Below are positions 16,499-25,004 of a stretch of 64,000 bases of DNA, piece by piece. How positions within the stretch are numbered: the stretch's first letter is position 1; the number at the start of each line of letters is the position of its first letter. The translations under genes and the position numbers were made by a program. The notes beneath the pieces were generated by a model. It was given only the letters and a program-made list of their open reading frames with translations. It was not told where the DNA came from and ran no database searches. The stretch comes from Burkholderia diffusa. Its GTDB lineage: Bacteria > Pseudomonadota > Gammaproteobacteria > Burkholderiales > Burkholderiaceae. Location of the stretch: contig NZ_CP013364.1 in NCBI RefSeq assembly GCF_001718315.1, positions 434,001-498,000 on the forward strand, written 5' to 3'.

Positions 16499-16600
16499 GC
16501 TCGAGATGCGTAATGTCGATAAATTCGTCGCCGTTGCGAATTGATAGCTCGGCGGCATCGTTCAGCAACGTGGATACGCGACAGCGAATGGCCATTCTGA
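16476..16600 (-). pseudogene. tniB: 3' remnant of tniB (AAA+ ATPase)
   Basis: Only the last ~40 residues survive: VSTLLNDAAELSIRNGDEF, then IDITHLEHV, matching the C-terminal helices of TniB/TnsC-like ATPases. The Walker motifs are gone. Upstream, the sequence changes into an intergenic-repeat-like segment (GAATGGCCATTCTG). Confidence 0.6.
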
Positions 16601-16873
16601 CGCGCAGCGAACGACTCTGAACGACCCTAAGCGGTCGCTCAGTATGAGATCCCGTCAATGACCTTTCGCAAGATAAACGAGACACTTCGATGTACGACGC
16701 CCCATCATTTATGAGATCGTTGAATTTAATTCTGTGGACCGAACTTCCTATCGTAGAACGGTCGCGGGGATCGGACTGACCATTTCATTATGTCGTAGTT
16801 CGGAGGTTTCGGCCGATGCTGGCGGCGGTTTGAACTGCCGGAGCGCATTGTGGGCCATCCTGGACTGATCACC

Positions 16874-17302
16874 ATGAGCATGCGCGAGCTGGATCGTCTG
16901 AAGATCGTGGAAGCCGTGATCGAGCAGCGTCTGATGCCTTGGCAAGCCGCGCAGCGGCTCGGAATCAGTCGACGGCAGATTGAACGACTGGTCGCCCGAT
17001 ATCGTGCTGCTGGCCTGGCGGGACTGGTTTCGCAGCGTCGTGGCCACGCAAGCAATCATCAACTTCCCGAGGATCTGGCGCATTGAGCCTTGAGCCTGAT
17101 CCGCGAGCGCTACGCGGATTCTGGGTCGACGCTGGCGTGCGAGAAGCTGCCTGAATGTCATGGCATTGACCTGGCTGTCGAGACGGTTCGTACGCTGATG
17201 AGGGCTTCCGGCCTATGGATTCCACGCAAGCAACGCCCGCCGAAGGTCTACCAACCGCGCAACCGCTGTGCATGCCTGGGCGAACTGATTCAGATCGACG
17301 AT
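16874..17302 (+). pseudogene. truncated ISNCY-family transposase
   Basis: MSMRELDRLKIVEAVIEQRL and the helix-turn-helix AAQRLGISRRQIERLVARYR are typical of the ISNCY transposase with a DDE core. The reading frame is stopped by a TGA at 17084-17086 in the middle of a conserved stretch and resumes as LSLIRERYADSG, LACEKL, VETVRTLMRASGLWIPRKQR and LGELIQID. Homology is lost at about 17300, where the catalytic DDE region should begin. It cannot make a working transposase. Confidence 0.85.
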
Positions 17303-17459
17303 CGAACGCCGTGCAGCGCAGCAAATCCGTTCTCTCGCCCGTGGGACGTGACGCCCAGCCACGGGAGCGCGCGATGGAGGTAGCGTTTGCACGCCGTCCG
17401 GGTCACGCTCACAATAAGCGTTCCGGCGGCTTTCCGCACCGGAACGGATGGAGGGCGAA

Positions 17460-17879
17460 ATGAACGATCCCTATGATCTTCAGCGCTTTGTCGACGCACA
17501 AGATCCGGTGTATGCGCAGGTATGCGACGAGTTGAAGAGCGGACTCAAGCGAAGCCACTGGATGTGGTTCGTATTTCCACAGATTGAAGGACTTGGCGAC
17601 AGCGCGATGGCGCAACGGTACGCGATCTCGACACTGGCCGAAGCCGTCGCGTATCTTCAGCATCCGCTGCTCGGCAAAAGGCTGCGGGAATGCACACGGC
17701 TGGTAAATCAGGTCGAAGACCGTTCGATCCAGACGATTTTCGGGTATCCGGATTACCTGAAATTCCGATCGTCGGTCACGTTGTTCGCGCACGCGACTGC
17801 CGACAACGCGGTGTTCGTGGCGGCGCTCGAGAAATATTTCGGCGGCGAGGCCGATCACAATACGCTCGCGCGAATCTAG
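17460..17879 (+). CDS. DUF1810-family protein
   Basis: This is a 139-residue protein with the DUF1810 signatures: DPYDLQRFVDAQDPVYAQV at the N-terminus, KRSHWMWFVFPQIEGLG, SPAMA-like SAMAQRYAI, and FGYPDYLKFRSSVTLFA. The biochemical role of the family is unknown. The start at 17460 follows GGAGGGCGAA, a strong ribosome-binding site. It directly follows the ISNCY remnant. Confidence 0.9.
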   Translation: MNDPYDLQRFVDAQDPVYAQVCDELKSGLKRSHWMWFVFPQIEGLGDSAMAQRYAISTLAEAVAYLQHPLLGKRLRECTRLVNQVEDRSIQTIFGYPDYLKFRSSVTLFAHATADNAVFVAALEKYFGGEADHNTLARI

Positions 17880-18027
17880 GCGGTGCCGGTCTCGAGCGGC
17901 CAGATCTTGCCACTCGTCAGCGAGCGGTGGATGGCAAGTTCTGCCTGCATGCTGACGAACGGATTCACGTTCAGCCGGCACGCCGATTCCGATGCGACGA
18001 GGCGGCCTATTCTCGATCCTCCACGTC

Positions 18028-18188
18028 AGGTTCCATTTCCGTTTCTTGAATCGCTCCTTCACATCGCCGAACGATACTTGTGTCTCGCCGACGATCTGTT
18101 CGGCCTTGCCCACCATCTCCTTCAGCTTGCCCTTTGCTTCCGTGAGGCGGCTTCTCACCTGGTCTTTGTTCGTGACATCGCTCGTTGA
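18028..18188 (-). pseudogene. csbD-like small stress protein, apparently decayed
   Basis: On the reverse strand the peptide TNKDQVRSRLTEAKGKLKEM, then VGKAEQIVGE, matches the CsbD family of small stress-induced proteins. There is no ATG in frame; the nearest start is a GTG inside the motif. The frame does not stop where CsbD proteins end and would run into the DUF1810 gene. Either a start and end have been lost by frameshift or this is a remnant. Confidence 0.45.
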
Positions 18189-18409
18189 AACTGACGAATG
18201 CTCGAACTGCGAATGCCCGATCAGGCGCGCCGATCCGAATCACATGAAACGTCCGTGCAGGTACGGCGATTGCGACGGTCAAACCGTTCGCGCTTGTGGA
18301 CGGCAAGTTGACGGCCAAACGCTTGCCGCTGCCCAGGCTCTCGTTTCTGTAACGGGTGCCGACGGCAAGGCCGGCCGTGGCCACTCGCTTTCAATCCTGC
18401 GGAGGAAGC

Positions 18410-18556
18410 ATGAACATGCTCACTAGCGCCGGCCCGCTGGTTTCACTGATCGCCGGCATTCTCATCCTCGTGATACCCCGTCTTCTGAACTATATCGTTG
18501 CGCTCTACCTGATCATCATCGGGTTGCTCGGTCTGTTCGGGGGACGTCTCCATTGA
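18410..18556 (+). CDS. DUF3096-family small membrane protein
   Basis: A 48-residue protein with two hydrophobic segments: PLVSLIAGILILVIPRLLNY and YIVALYLIIIGLLGLFGG. This matches DUF3096 proteins, common as stand-alone small inner-membrane proteins in Burkholderia. GGAGGAAGC lies directly before the ATG at 18410, which fixes the start. The function is unknown. Confidence 0.88.
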   Translation: MNMLTSAGPLVSLIAGILILVIPRLLNYIVALYLIIIGLLGLFGGRLH

Positions 18557-18796
18557 ATCGATACGACCGCGAAATAGCTGATTACGACCCATATCGGTTA
18601 CGTCGTCGTGCCATGCGTGGGTCCGGGGCTGGCAAGCACCGCCAGCGCAATGCGCGCGTTCGCGAATTGGCTCCATCGATCGCGAAATAAAATGCGTAAG
18701 ACGTGGATCGCGTAGTTCAACCAGCAAGCGAAGTATCTCCGGTTCGTATGGGAACGAATCGTGCTCGTCGTCAGGTATCGAATGGAGGACAGCACA

Positions 18797-19090
18797 ATGA
18801 AACCCGTGACAATTTCGAACCGCAAGACTCTGGCGACACTCGTGGCGAGCGGCACTCTCGCCATGGCCAGCGTGGCCTTCGCTCAGGTCTACGTTGCACC
18901 TCAACCGCGGCACGAAGAACCGGCCCCGGCACCTGATGTGTCGGTAACGATAGGCATGCACGGCGACCGTTACTGGGACGGCCATCGTTATTGGGAACAT
19001 GACGCGTGGATGCATCGTCATCCGCATGAACATGATCCGTGGCGTGAGCACGAACGCGAGCACATGCACGAACACGAATATCGTGAATAG
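18797..19090 (+). CDS. His-rich periplasmic protein
   Basis: A 97-residue protein with a signal peptide (TLATLVASGTLAMASVAFAQ) and a Pro-rich linker, then a tail full of His, Glu, Asp, Trp and Tyr (GDRYWDGHRYWEHDAW and HEHDPWREHEREHMHEHE). TGGAGGACAG precedes the ATG at 18797. Such tails bind divalent metals in other proteins, so a zinc, nickel or copper buffer is plausible but inferred. I see no homologue I can name. Confidence 0.72.
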   Translation: MKPVTISNRKTLATLVASGTLAMASVAFAQVYVAPQPRHEEPAPAPDVSVTIGMHGDRYWDGHRYWEHDAWMHRHPHEHDPWREHEREHMHEHEYRE

Positions 19091-19189
19091 TGCAAACCGG
19101 CCGCCAGAGACCGGAGAAACCGCGGCTGCTCCACATTCTCATACTGCGCACGAACCCGCTGACTTATTCGGACAACAGATATATCCGCA

Positions 19190-19363
19190 TCAAAACGCGC
19201 TCATCAGCGGCTGGATCAGATCGGCGGCCATCAGTCGCCTGAGGCCGGTCGCGTAGTCGTATCCGACCGCCGTGGTACAAAGCGTGCCGCATGTGCCGTT
19301 CGGGCCGCTTTCGAGAAGACACACTCCCGAAATCAGGCCAAGGCGGTCCGGTGGATGCTGCAT
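19190..19363 (-). CDS. possible 57-residue protein
   Basis: The reverse-strand frame begins MQHPPDRLGLISGV and ends LMAADLIQPLMSAF, with G/C-rich third positions as in real genes here. It contains four Cys in the middle (GVCLLESG, GTCGTLC). The ribosome-binding site is weak (CGGGA). It lies 110 bases beyond the adhesin stop codon on the same strand. Evidence is limited to composition. Confidence 0.3.
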   Translation of the reverse strand: MQHPPDRLGLISGVCLLESGPNGTCGTLCTTAVGYDYATGLRRLMAADLIQPLMSAF

Positions 19364-19473
19364 GTTCCCGCAGCACGCGCTTGACGGGCGATCGCTCGAA
19401 ATCGCGCGCCACCGGCGTATCGAAAGCGGCGGACATCCCCTGCCCGCCGCCGCTCAACGCTGTTCAACCCCGA

Positions 19474-22400
19474 TCAGAACTGGTACCCCGCCCCGACCAC
19501 CGCACCGAAGTCCGACCGTGCATTACCCGTCACCGACGCCTTGACGACCCAGCGATTGTTCTCCGTCACGTACGAATACCCGGCCGCGAAACCTTGTTGC
19601 CCGTGATAATTCGAAGTCGCCGCCGACACCATCGAACGCCCTGCCCCGGTCGGCTGCGGCAACCCGGCCACCGCCATCGCCGACGCCACGCCGCCGTACA
19701 TGTCCTTCTTCAGGTCGTTGAACGCGTTGTACACCTGCCCGATCCGCTGGTCGGTGTAGCCTTTCGCCTGCGTCGACGCTGCGTTGAGGTTGTCGTTGAG
19801 CTGCTGCACGTTCACCGCATCGGTCGGCGCCGTGCCGGCCGCCACGTTCGTGACCTGGCGCTCGCTGCCCTTCGCGCCGACCGAGAACGAGTTGTCGCGA
19901 TCGGCAATCGAGCCCTGGCCGACCGCCACTGCATTCTTGCCCGTTGCCGTCGCCGTCGATCCGATCGATCCCGCATCCGCGCGCGTGATCCACGACGTGT
20001 TTGCATCTGTCGCCGCCGCGCGGACCTTGTCGTTGATCGCCGCGGTCTTCAGTGCATCGTTGAACTGAGCCATGTTGACCGCATCGTTGGCGTTCACACC
20101 GGCCGCGACACCGCTCAGCACGCGGTCGCCCGCCGTGCCGGCAAAGTTGACGCTGGTGCCGCCCGAATCCTTGCCGACCGTGATCTGGCCGTTCGGATCC
20201 TGCTGCTGCACGAGGCCGGCCTTCCCGTTCGCAATGTCGGTCACGTTGTTCTGAAGGTTGGCGATATCGGTCGTGTTTTTCGACACCTGCTGGTTCGTCG
20301 CGTAGAGCTGAGAACCGTTGACAGCGTCCGTGCTGGCCGTGCCGAGCGTGCCGGCCTTCACGTTGGTGATGCGCGTGCCGCCCGCACCGCCGAGCGTGAT
20401 CGAGCTCTTCGAGCTGTCGTCGTACTGCACGGCGAGCGCGCCCAGCTGATCGAGATTCGACTGCACCGATTTCAGTTGCTTCACGTTCACGGCATCCGTA
20501 TCGTCGGTGCCGGCCGCGACGTTCTTCAGCACGACCGCCGCGTTCGCGTTGCCGCCGATCAACGACACCGAGTTCAGCCGGTTGCCGCTGCCGTCGACGT
20601 CGTACTTGACGACATTCTTCACGGCCTCGCCAGTCTGGTTCGATACCTGCGTGATTTGTTGCTCGAGATCGGACTTCACGCCGTACAACTGGCCGCCGTT
20701 CACCGCATCGGTGCTGCCGGCGGCGACGTTCCCGTCGGCGACGTTGGTCAGTTTCGTCGATGCGCCTCCACGAGCGGCGCTGTATGCGCCGAGCGTCGGA
20801 TCGAACTGCAATGCATCCTTCTGCAGCCCGGCGATCGCGGTCGTATTGCCCGCGATGTTGGTTTCGGCGTTGCCGATGCGCGTCTCGTGATTTTGAAGCG
20901 TCGTGGTGTTGCCGACGACGCGACCATCGAGGTTCGTCAGCGCGTCGCCGACATTGTTGAACGAATCGCCACCTACCTTGTATGCAGGCGCCGTGATCGA
21001 GCCGTCAGGATTCGCCGTTGCACCGCCGCCGAGCGCGGCCGCCGTGCCGTCGATCGCGCGGCGCAATTGCGCGCCGTTCACCGCATCCGTGCTGCCGGCC
21101 GACACATCGCCTTGCGCGACATTGGTCACGCGCACCGGCACCCCGCCGTTACCCGCGCCGAGCGAAACCTGCCGCTTGCCGGCATCGTCGTATTTCACGG
21201 CGAGCGCGTCGAGCTGGCTCGTGCCGTCGTGGATCGCCGCGTTCAACTGGTCGACGTTGACCGCGTCGGTACCGTTCCGGCCGGCCGCGAGGTTGCCGAT
21301 GCGCTGCGGGCCGTTGCCGCCATGGCTCGCGTCGTAGGTCCCGAGGTTTGCGTTCCATTGCAGCGCATCCTGCTGCAGCGCCGCGATGTTGCCGGCGTTC
21401 GTCGTGACCTGGTCGCCGAGCTTCGTCACGTTGTTACCGACGTTGGCGATCGACTGATTCAGCGTGTCGGTCGCCTTGCCGAGCTGGCCGACGTTCACCG
21501 CATCGTTCGCAGCCACGCCATCCGCGACGTTGTGCAGGCCAACCGGTGCCGGCGCACCCTGGCCGCCGAGCGTGACGCCGCCATGCGCATCGTCGTCGTA
21601 CTGCACCGCGTTCTTCGTCGCGTTGCCGATCTGGTTCGCGACCGACGTGCTCAGATTACCGATCGTCGTGCTGACGCTGTTGCTCACGCTCGTGCTGAGC
21701 GATGCGAGGCCGCTGCCGAGCTGGCCGACGTTCACGGCGTCGTGCGGATCCTTGCCGTCCGCGACGTTGTGCAGCGTCGTGCCGTTCGGCCCGGCAAACG
21801 TGACCGAGTCGAAGCCCCTCTGACCGTCGTACTTCACGTTGCGCGCATCGGCTGCCTGCAGGCCGCCGATGTTCGACGCCGCCGTGCTGAGCGACGCATT
21901 GATGCCGGACACGTTGTTCTGCAGGTTCGTGATGTTCGCGGCAGCGGTCGACAGCGACGTCTGCAGCGGTGCAACGCTACCCTTCAATTGCCCGACATTG
22001 ACCGCATCCGTATCGGCGACACCTGCGGCAACACCGCTGATTGTCGTGCCGTTGCTGCCGTCGAGTGCGATCGCGGCATGCGAATCGTCGGTGTATCTGA
22101 CGACGTTCTGCGTCGCCGTCACGATGCTCGTGCTGAGGCTGTTGCCGACGCTCGTCACGCGCTGGTCGACGTTCGCGATCGACGTCGACAACGCATTGCC
22201 GACGGAGGTCACGCGGGCGTCGACGTTGCCGATGCCGGTGCTGAGCGTGCTGTTGACGTTCTTCAGTTGCTGGACGTTGACGGCATCCGTATCGGCCGCG
22301 CCGGCCGCAACGTTCTTGAGCTGGCGCTCGTGGCCGAGCGAGCCGAACGAGACAGCGCCGCCGACCGGTGCCGCCGTGCCGCCTAACACGGGCGTGCCGC

Positions 22401-23088
22401 CGTTGTTCGCGCCGGTGCTGCCCGAACCGATCGCGACCTGGTTGTCGTCATTCGTCTGCGCGCCGGCGCCGATCGCGACGGACTGCGTGCCGCCCGCACG
22501 TGTCTGGGTGGCCGCGTCGTACGCGGCGCCGTTCGATACGCCGTCGCTCGTGGTCGGATTCGCGCCGCCGATCGCAATCGAGCGATCGCCGCTCGCGAGT
22601 GCCGAGTGACCGAGCGCGATCGAGCTCGTGCCGTGCGCATCCGCGACGTTGCCGAGCGCCATCGAATAATCGCCGATCGCGGCCGACTGGCGGCCCATCG
22701 CGAGTGCCGTATTGCCTTGCGCGAGCGCGACCGTGCCGATCGCCGTGGCCGAGTTCGCTAGCGCCTGTGCACCGACGCCGATCGCAATCCCGCCGCCGCT
22801 GCTGGTGCCGCTCTTGCTGCCGGCATTCGACTGGTCGCCGATCGCGATTCCGCTGGAACCGGCCTTCGCATTCGTGCCCGACGTGAAATTCGTGCTGCTG
22901 GTCGCGACGTAAGTCCCGCTCTTCGTCGCAATACAGGCGGTATTCGTCCCGTCGATGCATTGCCCGTTCAACGCATTGTCCGGGTTGCCGCGATCGACGA
23001 AATTGTCTGCATGTGCGGCCCCCGCGACCAGCACGCCTGCGCCTGCGAACATGGCGGCGACGAGCGCCGGGATCTGGTTCCTCTTCAT
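19474..23088 (-). CDS. YadA-like trimeric autotransporter adhesin
   Basis: This 1204-residue surface protein has a Sec signal (MKRNQIPALVAAMFAGAGVL), a YadA head (about 70-240) built of repeats such as ATAIGTVALAQGNTALAMG, SIALGHSALASGDRSIAIGG, and a long stalk with eleven DAVN(V/G/M)xQ neck motifs separated by coiled coil. The last ~75 residues form the membrane anchor (ASAMAVAGLPQPTGAGRSMV to the terminal ...VVGAGYQF, with C-terminal Phe). Trimers secrete the head through the outer membrane (type V secretion) and mediate adhesion or serum resistance. The frame is intact. The upstream region is unusually AT-rich. Confidence 0.95.
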   Translation of the reverse strand: MKRNQIPALVAAMFAGAGVLVAGAAHADNFVDRGNPDNALNGQCIDGTNTACIATKSGTYVATSSTNFTSGTNAKAGSSGIAIGDQSNAGSKSGTSSGGGIAIGVGAQALANSATAIGTVALAQGNTALAMGRQSAAIGDYSMALGNVADAHGTSSIALGHSALASGDRSIAIGGANPTTSDGVSNGAAYDAATQTRAGGTQSVAIGAGAQTNDDNQVAIGSGSTGANNGGTPVLGGTAAPVGGAVSFGSLGHERQLKNVAAGAADTDAVNVQQLKNVNSTLSTGIGNVDARVTSVGNALSTSIANVDQRVTSVGNSLSTSIVTATQNVVRYTDDSHAAIALDGSNGTTISGVAAGVADTDAVNVGQLKGSVAPLQTSLSTAAANITNLQNNVSGINASLSTAASNIGGLQAADARNVKYDGQRGFDSVTFAGPNGTTLHNVADGKDPHDAVNVGQLGSGLASLSTSVSNSVSTTIGNLSTSVANQIGNATKNAVQYDDDAHGGVTLGGQGAPAPVGLHNVADGVAANDAVNVGQLGKATDTLNQSIANVGNNVTKLGDQVTTNAGNIAALQQDALQWNANLGTYDASHGGNGPQRIGNLAAGRNGTDAVNVDQLNAAIHDGTSQLDALAVKYDDAGKRQVSLGAGNGGVPVRVTNVAQGDVSAGSTDAVNGAQLRRAIDGTAAALGGGATANPDGSITAPAYKVGGDSFNNVGDALTNLDGRVVGNTTTLQNHETRIGNAETNIAGNTTAIAGLQKDALQFDPTLGAYSAARGGASTKLTNVADGNVAAGSTDAVNGGQLYGVKSDLEQQITQVSNQTGEAVKNVVKYDVDGSGNRLNSVSLIGGNANAAVVLKNVAAGTDDTDAVNVKQLKSVQSNLDQLGALAVQYDDSSKSSITLGGAGGTRITNVKAGTLGTASTDAVNGSQLYATNQQVSKNTTDIANLQNNVTDIANGKAGLVQQQDPNGQITVGKDSGGTSVNFAGTAGDRVLSGVAAGVNANDAVNMAQFNDALKTAAINDKVRAAATDANTSWITRADAGSIGSTATATGKNAVAVGQGSIADRDNSFSVGAKGSERQVTNVAAGTAPTDAVNVQQLNDNLNAASTQAKGYTDQRIGQVYNAFNDLKKDMYGGVASAMAVAGLPQPTGAGRSMVSAATSNYHGQQGFAAGYSYVTENNRWVVKASVTGNARSDFGAVVGAGYQF

Positions 23089-24155
23089 TTTCTTCTGCTC
23101 CGTTTATAGCGTTCGATTTGAATACGGACTACTTACGTTTATTCACAGCTTCCAGCTCGACTCCAACTCCGACTTCAGTGCGAAACGCGCTGCGCGCCCT
23201 GCGTCACCCGCCAGGCCGATGGCGATACGCAGCCGCCGCTCATGTCGACAACGCGCGCGCAGCGCCGGGCCGCCGCATGATTTCCGGCCCGCTTCTTTCA
23301 TTCGATAAATAAATAAGGAATGCAGACTTCACGGTCAGGACGAGTTCCCCCGACCGATTCTCACGGTTCAACCCGTCACGCCGAACATTCCGAATTTGAT
23401 GCCACGCCGGCCGCGACCAACCCCGTCTCTTTTATTTCATTGCGTGAAACTGGGTGAACCTCTTCGCGGCCGCTCTTTTCTTTTGCTTGAGCGGCGACAT
23501 TGCCACGCCGCCCGATCCACCCGTCATTCAAAATTCGGACGAATTATGAGACACCACCCAACATCAGAAAAGACAGCATTCTTCATACATTGTAAAACTC
23601 AATATTTTCAAACACTTGCATCTCATTACATGCGCACGCAAACGATTAACCACATTTACACTTAATAAAAATGTTTTCACGAACGGACAAATGCTTTGCC
23701 GGAGCGGATTAAAAGCACGCGTGATTTTTTTAAATTTTTTAAAAAAGCCGTCGCACACCCGCCAGCACCCCGGACGACACGCGAATCCGAGTGTCCGCGA
23801 TAACCGATAAGGCGAAAAACACCGAAAACGAGATCACCGCGCCAAAGCGCGAAAACGGCGAATGGAAAAATAGAAGCCCCCGTCATCTGGCGCGAAGCGG
23901 AATAACCTCCTACAATTCCGCTCGCATCGATTCCGGTACCGGCAATCATCCGCGCCTTTATCGGCCAGTGATCAGAACAACGAACGCCGAGTATTGCGCC
24001 GCCCCTGCCTGCCGTGCAGTCCGGCGACGTCCGCTTGTCGATGCGAGCGTGCCATGCGCATTCGCGAAGTCGCGTCGCGGTTTCCGACGATTTTCCCGAA
24101 CGAAATCGCCGCCGCGCTGGAACGCTCTCCGCAGTCTTTCCCGAACAGGTGCACG
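23089..24155. promoter_or_regulatory. long AT-rich intergenic region upstream of the adhesin
   Basis: This gap of about 1.07 kb separates the adhesin from the response regulator, which diverge. The 23540-23760 part is strongly AT-rich for this genome and includes the run-containing TTTTTTTAAATTTTTTAAA near 23727. No coding frame is convincing. Such tracts in front of surface-protein genes are typical sites for H-NS-type silencing and multiple promoters. Confidence 0.5.
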
Positions 24156-24980
24156 ATGCCTCGACCGAGCTCCGCATTGGGCCGCGCCCATATCCTGATC
24201 GTCGACGATCAGCCCGAGCAACTGCGCTTGCTGATCGATATCCTGCGCGGCACCGGGTGCCGGATCAGCGTCGCTTTCGACGGATTGCAAGCGTGCGAGC
24301 GTGCGCAGGCGCTCGTGCCGGACCTGATCCTGATGGATGTGCGCATGCCGCGCATGGACGGCTTCACCGCATGCCGCCGGCTTGCCGCCGATCCGCTGAC
24401 GAGCGCTATTCCGGTCATTTTCCTGACGGTGGCCGGCGAGTTGCACGAGCGCGTCGAGGGGCTCGAGATCGGCGGCGTCGACTATGTGGTGAAACCGTTC
24501 GAGCCGGCGGAAGTCATCGCACGAATTCGCGTACAGCTGATGCGAACGGTCCGCCCGGTTCCGGCGGATACGGAGGATATGGCGGAGGCGCCCGCCCCGT
24601 TCGCGGCCGGCAAGGACGACGACATCATCGTGCGCGCGGCGATTCGCCATCTGTCGCGATCGCTGAACGATCCGCCGACGGTCGAGCAACTGGCGCGCGC
24701 GGTCGGCACGCATGAGAAGCGCCTGTCGCGCGCGTTTCGCGACAATCTCGGGCAGACGGTGTTCGAGTATCTGCGGCACGAACGCCTGCGGATCGCCCAG
24801 GATCTGCTTGATTCGACGTCGCTCAGCATCGCAAGCATCGCGAAGGAGATCGGTTTTTCCTCACCGGCGAATTTCGCCACCGCGTTCCGCGAACGGTTCG
24901 GCATCACGCCGACCGAATGGCGACGACAGCGCCATGCAGCCGGACGCGCGACGGCCCGTAAGCCGCAGCGCGACGCGTAG
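24156..24980 (+). CDS. response regulator with receiver and AraC-type DNA-binding domains
   Basis: From the ATG at 24156 it has 274 residues. The receiver domain (12-130) has Asp17/Asp18, the phosphoacceptor Asp61 in LILMDVRMPRMDG, and Lys113 in VVKPFEP. The output domain (about 165-265) is AraC/XylS: two helix-turn-helix units with TVEQLARAVGTHEKRLSRAF and SIASIAKEIGFSSPANFATAFR. No histidine kinase is adjacent, so it is an orphan. It converges on the TonB-dependent receptor, with 24 bases between the stop codons. An ATG at 24054 would add residues unlike receiver domains. Confidence 0.9.
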   Translation: MPRPSSALGRAHILIVDDQPEQLRLLIDILRGTGCRISVAFDGLQACERAQALVPDLILMDVRMPRMDGFTACRRLAADPLTSAIPVIFLTVAGELHERVEGLEIGGVDYVVKPFEPAEVIARIRVQLMRTVRPVPADTEDMAEAPAPFAAGKDDDIIVRAAIRHLSRSLNDPPTVEQLARAVGTHEKRLSRAFRDNLGQTVFEYLRHERLRIAQDLLDSTSLSIASIAKEIGFSSPANFATAFRERFGITPTEWRRQRHAAGRATARKPQRDA

Positions 24981-25004
24981 TCGCGCCCGGCATGACGATC
25001 GCGA

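Noticed and set aside
15924-16600. The short TniQ as evidence of a CRISPR-associated transposon
   Set aside because: No CRISPR repeats, Cas12k or Cascade genes are in the window; the TniQ length alone does not show CRISPR association.
18181-18384. A reverse frame upstream of the csbD remnant (GLAVGTRYRNESLGSGKRL)
   Set aside because: Runs into the csbD region in another frame, with no recognised family or ribosome-binding site.
19291-22386. A 1031-residue open frame opposite the adhesin gene
   Set aside because: It is the mirror of the repetitive adhesin, with low-complexity Arg/His content and no family signature; the adhesin frame has a signal peptide, neck repeats and an anchor.
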